Positions 30,401 to 37,132 of a stretch of DNA of 64,000 nt are shown here, one piece after another. Made by a program: the position numbers and the translations under genes. The notes below the pieces were generated by a model. The model saw nothing but the letters and a program-made list of their open reading frames with translations, had not been told where the DNA came from and made no database searches. Source of the DNA: Flagellatimonas centrodinii. GTDB taxonomy: Bacteria; Pseudomonadota; Gammaproteobacteria; Nevskiales; Nevskiaceae. The stretch spans positions 744,001-808,000 of the forward strand of contig NZ_CP092104.1 in the NCBI RefSeq assembly GCF_016918765.2, read 5' to 3'. Position 1 is the first letter of the stretch. Each line of letters opens with the position of its first letter.

Positions 30401-32321
30401 CAGCAAAGGTCTTCGCCTTCGCCACCTTCTCCGGGCTGAACTCCATCTGCGACGGCTGCAGCGTCAGCGGATCAACGGCCTGCGACGGCTCGGCCGTGAC
30501 GCCGCGCCCCTTGAGGAAGTTCACCAGCGCGCCGCGGTGCTCCGATTTCACCTGCGGCATCACATCCCGCGGCACATTCAGCGAGGTTTCGGGGTCGAAG
30601 GCCTGCCAGGTTTCTTGGTCCGCGGCACCTGCCGCCACGGGTGATTCGGCCGGGGTCGATGGGTCGGTTGGGTTGGCATTGGGGTCATCCTTCAGCGCCA
30701 GCACCCACTGACGGGGCCCCAGCTTCTGCACTTCGTATCGGTCTGCGTTCGCGCCCAGCTTTTTGCGCTGCGCATTCAATCCCGGCATCGAACGGAACGG
30801 GCCGTTCGTCTTCGGGTCCAGAATCTGCGCCGGCAGGTCGCCAGCCATCGCCGCGGCGCGCCGCGCTTCTTCTGCCGCGCGTTCCTGATAGAGCTGGTCA
30901 GCACGGGCCACCGCATCCAGCGTCCGGGCTTCACCCTCGAAGGTGCGCGCGGGGTCGACACCGGCAGCCGCTTCAATCGGCGCGCGGGTCAAGGCCAGGC
31001 GGGCCACACCCTTCGAGATCGGACCCGCGTTGGGGTCGATGCCATTCGCCGCCAGGGTCTGCATCGCCGCTTCGCGCCGCGCCACCTCGGAGTCGCGCTC
31101 CGCGTAGAGCTGTTGAGCCCGCTCGGCGTTCTCCATGCTCTGGCGCTGGGCTTCGAACTCGGCGGCAGGGTTGCCATCGCCCGGCACGATGGTCGGCGCC
31201 GGCAAGGCGCCAGCGATCGATGGTGCGGCAGGGGCCGCGTCTTCCGGCGGCGCTTCACCGTCCTGGCGGGTCAGCCGGCCCGCGCCATACAAGCCGCCAC
31301 CCAGAACGCCCCCGACAGCACCACCGACGGCAGCAGATTCCAGCACGCCCTCGCCCAGTGCCTGCGATGGGTCGGCCCGCTGTTGCACGCCCAGGTTGGC
31401 GGCAAAGGCCTCGCCGCCTTCCTGCACGGCTTCCTCCACCGCCTCCTTGCCGACGGCTGCCGGCAGGCCGGTGTTGAGGCTGCGAGTGAACACTTGCGCC
31501 TCGAAGGGCGCGGTCAGCCGCGATATGGCGCCACTGATCGGGCCGCCCACCGCTGCTGCGATCTGGCCAGCCTCCACGCCAAGACGGCGCTTGGCCTCTT
31601 CGGGCCCGACCTGCTTGGCCAGGGCCACGTATTCCGGGTTGGCCTGCCACGCTTCGTCCGGCAGGGCTGCGGCACGCTGCTGCGCCTCCTGCCCGGAGAA
31701 TCCGGCGCCCATGGCCACGTTGGCGCCGACCAGGTTGCGCTGCGCCGCCGTTCGGCCAGCTTCCTGCGCAGCCTTTGCGCCGGCACCACCAGCCCGCGCC
31801 GCGGCTGCTGTCCGGCCGGCAGTTCCAACCGAGCCCGCGCCGAGGGTCGCAATGATCGGCACCTGCTCGGCGAGAAACTGACTCATCAGCACCGGGTCGG
31901 TCACCACCTTGCCTGCAGCGGCCAGTGGCCCGCGGTCCATCGCTTCGGCAAGCTCCTGTCGGCGACCCTGTAGCGTCGGCGATGCCGCAGCATCCAGCCC
32001 CTCGTTGATGCGGGCAATCCCGCCAGAGATCCCGCCGTTGTCAACGCCGGGGCCGCCGAGGGCGCGATCCAGTGCCCGCTGCGCGGGCCGCACGACGTTC
32101 TGGTCGAGCGCACCACCAGTGGCGAGGTTCGGCAGCTCGGCCAGGCCGCCGGCGAGGTTGACCGCGCCCTGCACAACGCCAACGCCCAGATCCTTCAGCG
32201 TGCCCCCCACCCCGCGGCCGGCAGCAGCAGGCTCGGCTTCAGCCGGCCCGCCATATTCCGCCCATGGCCCACCACCGCCGGGTGGCGCGCCACCGCTACC
32301 GTAGCGCTCCCATGGCTTCAC
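21468..32321 (-). CDS. Giant polyvalent virion protein (methyltransferase, metalloprotease-like, phosphoribosyltransferase, LPD-type domains)
   Basis: A 3617-residue protein from a GTG coupled to the preceding gene. Recognisable parts in order: Gly/Ala-rich N-terminus with glycine-zipper-like helices (1-360); ParB-like nuclease motif (DGHHQWLAK) near 655; long coiled-coil regions; a SAM-dependent methyltransferase at about 2065-2240 (VLEPSAGMGHLADRI, then IIMNPPF); an HExxH metalloprotease motif (LLHEIGEHYG) near 2400; a phosphoribosyltransferase-like domain at about 2590-2720 (LIVDDTQAMGGTLANL); a PLFRLG element close to the PLxRFG signature; and a C-terminal LPD38-like membrane-interacting region (from about 3100). 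Such proteins ride in the capsid and enter the cell with DNA, protecting it from host defence (as DarB does). Individual activities here are inferred from motifs. Confidence 0.8.
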   Translation of the reverse strand: MKPWERYGSGGAPPGGGGPWAEYGGPAEAEPAAAGRGVGGTLKDLGVGVVQGAVNLAGGLAELPNLATGGALDQNVVRPAQRALDRALGGPGVDNGGISGGIARINEGLDAAASPTLQGRRQELAEAMDRGPLAAAGKVVTDPVLMSQFLAEQVPIIATLGAGSVGTAGRTAAAARAGGAGAKAAQEAGRTAAQRNLVGANVAMGAGFSGQEAQQRAAALPDEAWQANPEYVALAKQVGPEEAKRRLGVEAGQIAAAVGGPISGAISRLTAPFEAQVFTRSLNTGLPAAVGKEAVEEAVQEGGEAFAANLGVQQRADPSQALGEGVLESAAVGGAVGGVLGGGLYGAGRLTRQDGEAPPEDAAPAAPSIAGALPAPTIVPGDGNPAAEFEAQRQSMENAERAQQLYAERDSEVARREAAMQTLAANGIDPNAGPISKGVARLALTRAPIEAAAGVDPARTFEGEARTLDAVARADQLYQERAAEEARRAAAMAGDLPAQILDPKTNGPFRSMPGLNAQRKKLGANADRYEVQKLGPRQWVLALKDDPNANPTDPSTPAESPVAAGAADQETWQAFDPETSLNVPRDVMPQVKSEHRGALVNFLKGRGVTAEPSQAVDPLTLQPSQMEFSPEKVAKAKTFAGTDRAILVSADNRVIDGHHQWLAKVDAGEPVSVIRINAPAEDVLPLVSEFPSSTVDQRSPKSLQDDRLSDESVQSDLRAMAPEAGWAEIGGSIIRGARDGEVTGRTPWVPFAPWFQSVQRDARLPGNSNGAATREAVRKAMAGEAMSAAERRHVEAMLDWADGEREEMAQRGIPDADPFELAGAAADAETDVAPRIVAMMDAVAAIDDAEAERLAIQYDDDAALEAALQEWLDGRRTQEADPRAAGAESGPDLPRPDGAQAGPAEPDEAGEVGEPGFSLTAEQAPPDSAPPANPTQNDFFGRNETAQALADRARSQDTRRNGTENVPADVDGGLFSNQQRQQSLEAPAARGAFGPIFSEYRHNAGGAVDRLMRERTGEALAALQHEQVGDIDLVWGEEGSPERDYEDGFGIAKISRKHPEVLEDLQGFVDRLAIRSRSNNRIVLADDAGRAVVRLDWDGNQKTWLMTAYEVDSAADEGTTGGPARAVPLPPSDQNAESSDQTTGAAESSPVAAETQRPGSAIDGGAGEARQATSDRNINARRSVPRSAVTTPAGALKAAAYRSRADSSPWWHQGDVNAIQFAAKVVTANPSQREIESKRRAEQQWARLRAAQDAGWSLRNYRAGPYGTVWVLEKGDNLLTRAGFDAGVAEVMKRPEMPADKPGFESMASRQAALSRAFVEWLDEVPREQQENRALVSRRLGQTAAGDWARIVDDGQDVALRHFPDKKAGAGWDIQVSAQSWDDLLALVRQYAVIPEGTSGDAAWGAAMDAARQGAGIKLSQYQSDPPAPAQDRGLLEQVDATLDALADGTATLEQYREAFRIVNERADEVKAALSAKTKGELIALAGGANTFNRLNSLKKSEIVERLQEAMVRRFALGKDYGPNSYMMGQQKQYEEAKAKALKELVEGQTDESLAEYAAEVKQARIEAAGRRAERMEAVKNPKTIDDFRAFIRVQMSDGKTLLDARLALTHEQRSEFDRLMAEDSRSKRKGQKDEQRAVRVAGQKVDGQVIETKHSQKGFDLFVVQLAERVPREDYNTLNAGAKRMGGYYSAFRGRGAVPGFQFRDRATAEAFVKLANGDATQANEAVQQRRDAFEDDRSQTATERLTEMADRLEERADEALAAERKVNTARRARMANSAETAARADKALAKTMRNIGAAISEGRVKFLDRVRAKSQVELLNNAIVTAKSDELRSKYDSYAEQMKRKGEPPTSDTVEFAQFPSFTMFRSDLATLARQLEDVDGLKQMAAKLAKVADDVTAEYTEFAKKNFLAAAPFAFKDGDRAQFSNKEDAKRAIKRSGLVGRAIVLPLGRGKNAIVLSPGEAQARGIWKGDGDKRITITAGAASEIVEKLKGRKDVQAPWQFVTAHDRLKALARMGIETPAEYRSALREFINLREQAEEGDRIKELERSMIGRANDGLDFFPTPASVADAMIEAADVTPDMAVLEPSAGMGHLADRIRAAGAEPDVIEMSGRRRDLLEAKGYHFADVDDFLNLKPRSFFTYGDIFEAPDGTRGILRGAGGIGSQRVRLEDESGQRLGLYDRSEVKGVDQRGVWSGYDRIIMNPPFSDGRDMKHVRHAYDLLRPGGRIVAIMGEGAFFRDNQQARDFRDWLESVEGTSEKLAEGTFQDPSLPVTTGANARMVVIEKPSSVAESETDARAATERPGRGMNRAELSRRPAVPTTVEGVRGELDSAFGHAGVQRLIDDGILQIVASRQELPADTLEAMNRRFPGRTMGLYVPSTETAYIIGDEIEPGEAPRILLHEIGEHYGLERMLGTGAYARLQNEVRALHRMGNQLVSAAWAQVELNYPHLEVGGDVFVREVIAHVGEQADGLRLPLMKRVIQAVRRFLFSIGFRVKLSDAEIVGMVQASLRRTMSMGRGAGVDRSRQPLAAQAGRVGSQRSPSAGFPPIHRMAKLGAMRDHADYTAAKAGDPEAAARVVADTLTMPGLQALRTALGGKRPRVVPVVAAEASGRNALPRAYALALGELLGLEVDTDIVQTVRAFHTNANAYQRIASQPVFDGRVEPGADYLIVDDTQAMGGTLANLRGHIEAAGGRVVLASALTGHETTADIALRPAMRESLIAKHGQALDDYLNETFGFGIDALTQGEAGHLRAAPSIDVIRDRLTEARRSLGLTEDPGSPEGEPPLFRLGETAEQREALRKAGLGLSTKTAGERFTDGLSDRWKAFADGALKRAEEGIFNRFAPIRDAERERGPVEARDSAYVAARLSTGTSSTVTALLMFGHGEWRNGIIQKKADTRGLLDSLEPVRGNLDAWAAWMVAKRAEYLRRQGKENNLTDADIAALKAVATDAGFDEATLEQVARDVRDFNTSVLRLAEGAGLLTPEQVKAFARDRYYIPFFREDEEGDPMRPFLRRGLSHQAAGIKALKGGRQALTDPLANMLGNVSRLVDAALKNNAAAKAVTNLPKHFEELGQDADKSRAVRVMLGGEPRYFKALDPALMRAMAGFAPDRWPDGLAPFRTAKRLLTSGVTADPAFIIRNFTRDVLYSWAVSKDRFTPLVDSIKGVRSSLRRDEDTQAVMFAGASFLGGSQFGGDFDSAADSLRRAMARKGFPKSAGETLAIGPRFWQMYRELGEAVENANRSAIFKAVNARGGSAAEAIFESKDLMDYSLSGSWTAVRLLADVVPFFNARLQGLYKLGRSLDQRQLYYAGTAIMAASLALLLANHDDERWEALTDEDKDLFWHVFVGDTHYRIPKPFEIGVMFGTVPERLAMQMLGQDAKLGERAIWTLVETFALDPTPQLVQPAMEVMFNFDTFRDAPIEGMADEGKLPQARFDSRTSPTMVAVGQAFETSPKKLEHLWNAYLGTLGGYALSAVDALVAWGSPGERPDMTLREVPVLGSFARSSQPVATRYSREMYEMLREAEQVYRTVREYQRQGEIEAAQSLIEDNQALLAVRPGLNRVSRRMREIRANMDAIRRDPGMPGAEKRRRLENLESMLYAASRRAVTLAQEQGA

Positions 32322-33595
32322 TCGACGGCTTCCCAGTTGTTCGGGTCTGCCGGGTCACCGCCCTTGAAGCGGTAGCCGTCCTGAACCGTACCCTTAGTGG
32401 GCGCCGCCGGCTTCCCTCCGGCCTGACCGCCGACCTGCGTGCCGCTGCGCGTGTCGTAGAGCTGCCGCCCCTGGACCGGATTGCCCAGCGCGTCAGTGCC
32501 GATGATCGAATCCACCGCCACGAATCGGTCAGCATCCGGGTCACGGCCAGCACCGGCCACCAGCGCATCGATGAGATTGCGCCGCGACGGATCATCAGGC
32601 CCCAGCGTTGCGAGCTGTTGCAGGCGTTGCCGGTTTTCGGCTGCGGTCTGGTTATTGAGCTGCGTGGCGAGTGATTCCTGAGCCTGCGCGCCAGCGGTCG
32701 CGGTCGCCTGGCCTGCCTGCGCCTCCAGCAATCCTTGCGCCGCAATATCACCGGCAGGTCGGCCAGTCGCGGCGGGGGCCTGCAACTCGTCCAAACGCTG
32801 GCGAAGTTGTCGCGCGCTCGTCGAACCGCGCCGCGCCACCCGCAAGTCATTGCCAACCTGATTCACCTGCTGCTGTCGGCCCACTTCCGCAGCGGACTGG
32901 GAATTGATCCGCGCTGATTCCGCCCCCAGCAACTGGCGCTCTCGCTGGCCGTCAGCGACGAAGCGCTGAAGGTTCTGGGTCACGCTCGTGGCACCCAGAG
33001 GCGGCTGCGGTGCCGCCTCCCCTTGCACGCCGTCCGGCAGGGTAGACAGCAACTGCGGCGACCGTGATGTTGGGGCGGGAACCTGTGGCGTTGGCCGTGC
33101 GGCCGCGGGGGCGCTGGGGCTGGCAGCGGGGGCGCCCGCCGAGCGTTCGTCCGGTGTGGCCCCGGTTCGTGCCTGGCTCGCCGGCGGCAACGACCCAAGG
33201 GACAGCGGCCGTGCACCAGTGATTCGCCCCCCAATCCGTTGAATCGCCTGCGGAACACCCCCCACCACCTGCCGCTGTGCGTCCTGCGCGGCCGCGTTGT
33301 ACTGGCTGGTAAGGCTGGCGATGCCGCCGGGCCGCGTGCGCGGATCATTGCCGGTGGCCAGGGCCAATGCATTCGCGCCGGCATCCACCACGGGCCCAAC
33401 CGTCAGCGAGCCGAGCGCATTGCTGGCTCCACGAACGGTGTTGTAGGCGCCTCGCGCAAGGTCGGTAGCGCCCTGTCGCGCGCGCGCAGCCAAGGGTGGC
33501 TGTGCCACCGGCTGCGCATTCAGTCGTTCGTCACGACGCTTCTTTCGTTCCTGTCCCGGGACCATTGGCCGCTCCACGGCTGTGCCTGAGACCAT
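32318..33595 (-). CDS. Ala/Gln-rich internal virion protein
   Basis: 425 residues, low complexity (Ala, Gln, Pro, Arg). The N-terminal part has glycine/alanine helices (ARGAYNTVRGASNALGSLTV) like proteins that insert in membranes during DNA ejection. The centre is Pro/Ala-rich, then coiled coil, and the C-terminus ends GYRFKGGDPADPNNWEAVE, a phrase shared by many podoviral proteins. Start uncertain: the ATG at 33565 has a better GGAG Shine-Dalgarno than the ATG at 33595. Coupled to the giant gene; likely co-packaged with it. Confidence 0.6.
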   Translation of the reverse strand: MVSGTAVERPMVPGQERKKRRDERLNAQPVAQPPLAARARQGATDLARGAYNTVRGASNALGSLTVGPVVDAGANALALATGNDPRTRPGGIASLTSQYNAAAQDAQRQVVGGVPQAIQRIGGRITGARPLSLGSLPPASQARTGATPDERSAGAPAASPSAPAAARPTPQVPAPTSRSPQLLSTLPDGVQGEAAPQPPLGATSVTQNLQRFVADGQRERQLLGAESARINSQSAAEVGRQQQVNQVGNDLRVARRGSTSARQLRQRLDELQAPAATGRPAGDIAAQGLLEAQAGQATATAGAQAQESLATQLNNQTAAENRQRLQQLATLGPDDPSRRNLIDALVAGAGRDPDADRFVAVDSIIGTDALGNPVQGRQLYDTRSGTQVGGQAGGKPAAPTKGTVQDGYRFKGGDPADPNNWEAVE

Positions 33596-33613
33596 TATTC
33601 GGGCCTTGGCAAC

Positions 33614-33626
33614 GGCGCCCCATAGC
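33614..33626 (-). promoter_or_regulatory. Late-unit motif copy B
   Basis: GCTATGGGGCGCC on the - strand, in the 32-base gap after the coiled-coil gene and before the internal virion gene. It points in the direction of transcription. Shares the GCTATGGGGC core with copies A and E. Confidence 0.45.
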
Positions 33627-33627
33627 G

Positions 33628-35580
33628 TCAGAAAGTAGAGATGTTCGGCGGGGCCGCCTCGCCACCATCCACGGCATAGCCAACGCTCAGGCTTTGATTG
33701 CGGCTGATGGAATCCGAGCTGCTGCCACTGATCCCGGCCGACAGATTCACCGCACTCATCGCACCCGCCGCCAACTGCGAGGCCACCGTGGCGGCCGACC
33801 GCAGCTTCTCCAGGATCAGCCCCGCGCCCTGGATTGCGTTCTGGCCCTCGTTGCGGTTGTTCTCCACCAGAAGCTGCAGCCGCGACCGCGCGTCTTCCAG
33901 CAACAGCGATACCTCTTGACCGCGCGCCTGTGCCTCAGCGCTGGCCGCCGACACCTGGCTGCTGAAGATCCGCGCCTTGCCATCGAACACCGCGACATTG
34001 GCCTGGTGCCGGCTGGCCTCCGCGTTGACCTTTTCACGGAACGCGCCGAGCTTGGCCGTGTATGCGTCGACCTGCCCGCGGTTGATCTCCACCTGCGCGC
34101 GAATCGGCGCAATGCTGGCCTCGACTTGGGTGGCATAGGCCCGCGTCAACTCGGCATGCGCCCCCACCCGCGCCCGGTAGGCGTCCGTGGCCGCCGACTG
34201 CGCGCGCACGTCCTCGCCATAGGCTTCGAACTCGGCCCGCTTTCCGGCCACCTGCTGCGCGTAGGCCTCCACCCGGGTACGGAAACCCTCCATCCGTACC
34301 CGGTCCACTTCCACCTTGCCCAACGCCGCCCGCACCTGCGCCTCATAGACGTCGACGATGTTGGCAAGCGCCCGAACCCGCGCCTCATAGATCGCGATAC
34401 GGCCCTGTTCCGCGCGCACCCGCTCGGCGTAGATGCGAACGTCCAATTCGTTGAGCTGGTTGACGGCCAGTGCAGCCTCAATCTCGGCACGCAGCGCCTC
34501 CAGCTTGGCTCGCTCCGCATCCACCCGAGTACGGAACACGTCGGCCTCCGCCCGGTAGTGAGCGATTCGCGCATTCAGCACCGTCACCCGCGCATTGAAC
34601 AGGTCGATGGCCAACTGCCCGGTGATGCGCTGCACCTCCAGCGCCCGGCCCGCAGCCTCACTGAACAGGCCGATCAACCGCGATTCCAGCGTCACCATCT
34701 GACCGACGGCGAACCGCAGGTTCTCGATCGCTGTTACCTGCGACTGGATATACACGTCACGGTTGAGCTGGCTCACCGCATCCTGATTGCCCTGCCGCAC
34801 CTCCGCCAGACGTGCGGCCAGGTCGCCGCCGGGCGCATCGAAGCCACGGCCGCTCCACTGCTCAGTCGCCAACATTTCCTGTTTGCGGGCATCGCGGTCC
34901 AGCCGCGCGCGACCGCGCTCGAACAGCGCATCCTCAACGCCGGCGGGCAGGGCCATGCCGTTCAGCATGTCCTGCAGCGTCGCCTGCAGCGCCGTCAACT
35001 GCGGCGAGCTGTAGGTGCCCTCCTCAAAGTCGATGTTGACCACCGGCTCCTGCAGGTTGAAATCCGGGCTCACCGCCGTGAACTCGGGGAACACGATCTC
35101 CGGGAACTCCGGCAACTGCACTTCGCGCAGGCTCGGCAACGGCACATCGATGTCCGGCGCGTCCGGTAGCGCCACATCGGGTGCCTCCGGGTATTCCGGC
35201 GCGCTCACCTCCGGCGCATTGGTCGGTGCCGACACCGACAGCGGCGCTGGCCGCTGCGGCGATTGCACCGCCGGGGCGCTCTCCGTAAACGCGCCGGGCG
35301 CTGACGGCAACTGCGGCGCCGGCACTTGTGGTAATTGGAGATCGCCTGGCAGCGCAGGAAAGTCCGGGGACTCGGGTTCGAACGTGGGCGCTTCCGGCAT
35401 CTCAAACGAGATTTCGATGCTGGGCGGCTCAATCGATAGATCGTTGTCGATGTTCGGCACATCAAACTGGGTCAGGTCGCCCAACAGCGTGTTCGCCTGC
35501 GTGAAGGCCTGTTCGGCGAACTGCTTGAACTGGTCCTGCCCCTGCTGCACCAGACCAAATACGGTTGTGGGTTCGGCCAT
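33628..35580 (-). CDS. Long coiled-coil virion protein
   Basis: 650 residues. A short helical N-terminus (1-40) is followed by a Pro/Glu/Asp-rich extended segment (about 45-180, repeated PEAP, PDAPD, PEFPE elements) and then about 400 residues of regular amphipathic helix with recurring motifs such as AYRARV, YEARVRA and VEAYAQQV. The C-terminus is Ser/Gly-rich. The shape suggests a tail needle, fibre shaft or ejected internal protein. No enzymatic motif. It begins one base after the preceding gene. Confidence 0.6.
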   Translation of the reverse strand: MAEPTTVFGLVQQGQDQFKQFAEQAFTQANTLLGDLTQFDVPNIDNDLSIEPPSIEISFEMPEAPTFEPESPDFPALPGDLQLPQVPAPQLPSAPGAFTESAPAVQSPQRPAPLSVSAPTNAPEVSAPEYPEAPDVALPDAPDIDVPLPSLREVQLPEFPEIVFPEFTAVSPDFNLQEPVVNIDFEEGTYSSPQLTALQATLQDMLNGMALPAGVEDALFERGRARLDRDARKQEMLATEQWSGRGFDAPGGDLAARLAEVRQGNQDAVSQLNRDVYIQSQVTAIENLRFAVGQMVTLESRLIGLFSEAAGRALEVQRITGQLAIDLFNARVTVLNARIAHYRAEADVFRTRVDAERAKLEALRAEIEAALAVNQLNELDVRIYAERVRAEQGRIAIYEARVRALANIVDVYEAQVRAALGKVEVDRVRMEGFRTRVEAYAQQVAGKRAEFEAYGEDVRAQSAATDAYRARVGAHAELTRAYATQVEASIAPIRAQVEINRGQVDAYTAKLGAFREKVNAEASRHQANVAVFDGKARIFSSQVSAASAEAQARGQEVSLLLEDARSRLQLLVENNRNEGQNAIQGAGLILEKLRSAATVASQLAAGAMSAVNLSAGISGSSSDSISRNQSLSVGYAVDGGEAAPPNISTF

Positions 35581-35581
35581 G

Positions 35582-37123
35582 TCAGATTCTCCGGCTCAGA
35601 TCCAGCAGGGTCATGTCGAACACCTCGATGTCGAAGTCCGCCCCGCCGGTGTTGATCAACTCGAACTGCCAGTAGCGGCTGGTCAGTCCCTTGCCCACCT
35701 GGATGCGGGTCTCGCTCACCTCGCCCGGCACCATCACCGGTGCCCGGTACCAGAACTCCCGCACCTTGCCCTCATGGGTGGCGATCACCTTCAGAATCAG
35801 GTCGCCGCCGGCCGTGTAGCCCAGGTAGGCCTCCTGAATCCGCTTGATGGCCGGTGAGCCGAAATCCATCTCTCCCGTGACGATCCGAGCGGCGATCTCC
35901 TCGCCGTCATCGCTGTCCCCCGTCAGCTCGTACAGGCCGCCCTCACCGGTGCCGAAGTAGCGGCCGCCGATGCGCGCCATTGCATTGAAGTTCCAGCCCA
36001 GATAGGTGCTGATCGGCCGCGCGCCCTGTGTGGTCACTGCCACCGCCGTGAAGGCCTCGCCGAACAGCACCAGGTCGACAGAGAAACGCACCAGTTCCCG
36101 CACCAGCAGCCCGTGCACCGCCTGCGAGGTCAGCGTATCGCCGGCGGTCACCGCATCGGCCAGCGCCAAAAACACCACAGCGCCTTGCTGTGCCAGCACC
36201 GTCAGCGTCAGCGCTTCCGTCGCCGCCACCGTCTGCAGCAGGCCGGCCGCCGGCATGTCGCCGGCCTGGATGGCCTCAAGCACCTCCGCCACCCAGCTTG
36301 GCGCCGCGGCATCGGTCGCCGATAGCGCCACCGCCACCAGCGCAGCCGCTTCCCGGCGCGCCTCGAATACCTCACTGGTCACCAGGCTCTCGACCAGGGC
36401 GGCAATGGCAACGGCCCGGTGGGTCGCCTCGTCTGGCAGTTCGAGCACGGAAGACGCCACCACCGGCCACACTGCGCGAATGCGGTCCTGCATGGCGACC
36501 GCACTGATCGCCCGCAACGACTGCTCGGCCTGCGACGTGAGCACTTCAGCCGCCGCCACGTTGTCGCGAGCCCGGATGATCCAATCGTAGTTGGCCGCAG
36601 CGGTCGTGGTCAGCGCAGATAGCAGCGACACCAACACACCGGCCTCCGTCGCTGCGCCATCCAGCGCCGACAGCGCCTCGCTCACCGTCACCACCGCCAG
36701 CGGGAAGTGCTGATAGTCCGACACGGTCGTGCTGTCCAAGCTGCTCGACACCGTTTCCTGATAGATGATGCCGGCCGGCGGCGGCTCCTCGTCCTCAATG
36801 GCAATGCCGCCACCCAAGGGCCCGGCATTGATCGGGCCGGTGTTCAACGCACCGGACTCGGCGCCCTCCTCAGGTGGCGGCGCCTCGGCGAACAGCACCC
36901 CGCCCAGTGGCCCACTGTTGAATGGCGCCGTGTTGATGGCGCCCGTCTCGACAAGCTCCTCCCCGCCTTCGTCGCCCAGGGCCTCGCCGCCAAGCGGCAC
37001 ACTGTTGAACGGCGCCCCGTTCAGGGCCCCGGACAGCAGATCGGCAGCAGGGGGCGGTGGGGCCTCAACCGCTCCCCCGCCGCCGAATGCGCTGGTGTTG
37101 AGCGGTTCGGCGTTGGGGAGCAT
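35582..37123 (-). CDS. Phage tail protein with LNxxPFNSxPLGG repeats
   Basis: 513 residues. The N-terminus carries three 15-residue repeats about 30 residues apart: GALNGAPFNSVPLGG (32-46), GAINTAPFNSGPLGG (61-75) and GALNTGPINAGPLGG (91-105), separated by acidic/Pro-rich linkers. A helical Ala-rich middle follows. The C-terminal 150 residues are beta-rich (YLGWNFNAMARIGGRYFGTG, FGSPAIKRIQEAYLGYTAGG, GLTSRYWQFELIN), as in tail proteins that bind the baseplate or host surface. Exact role unknown. Confidence 0.58.
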   Translation of the reverse strand: MLPNAEPLNTSAFGGGGAVEAPPPPAADLLSGALNGAPFNSVPLGGEALGDEGGEELVETGAINTAPFNSGPLGGVLFAEAPPPEEGAESGALNTGPINAGPLGGGIAIEDEEPPPAGIIYQETVSSSLDSTTVSDYQHFPLAVVTVSEALSALDGAATEAGVLVSLLSALTTTAAANYDWIIRARDNVAAAEVLTSQAEQSLRAISAVAMQDRIRAVWPVVASSVLELPDEATHRAVAIAALVESLVTSEVFEARREAAALVAVALSATDAAAPSWVAEVLEAIQAGDMPAAGLLQTVAATEALTLTVLAQQGAVVFLALADAVTAGDTLTSQAVHGLLVRELVRFSVDLVLFGEAFTAVAVTTQGARPISTYLGWNFNAMARIGGRYFGTGEGGLYELTGDSDDGEEIAARIVTGEMDFGSPAIKRIQEAYLGYTAGGDLILKVIATHEGKVREFWYRAPVMVPGEVSETRIQVGKGLTSRYWQFELINTGGADFDIEVFDMTLLDLSRRI

Positions 37124-37132
37124 GGCGGCGGC

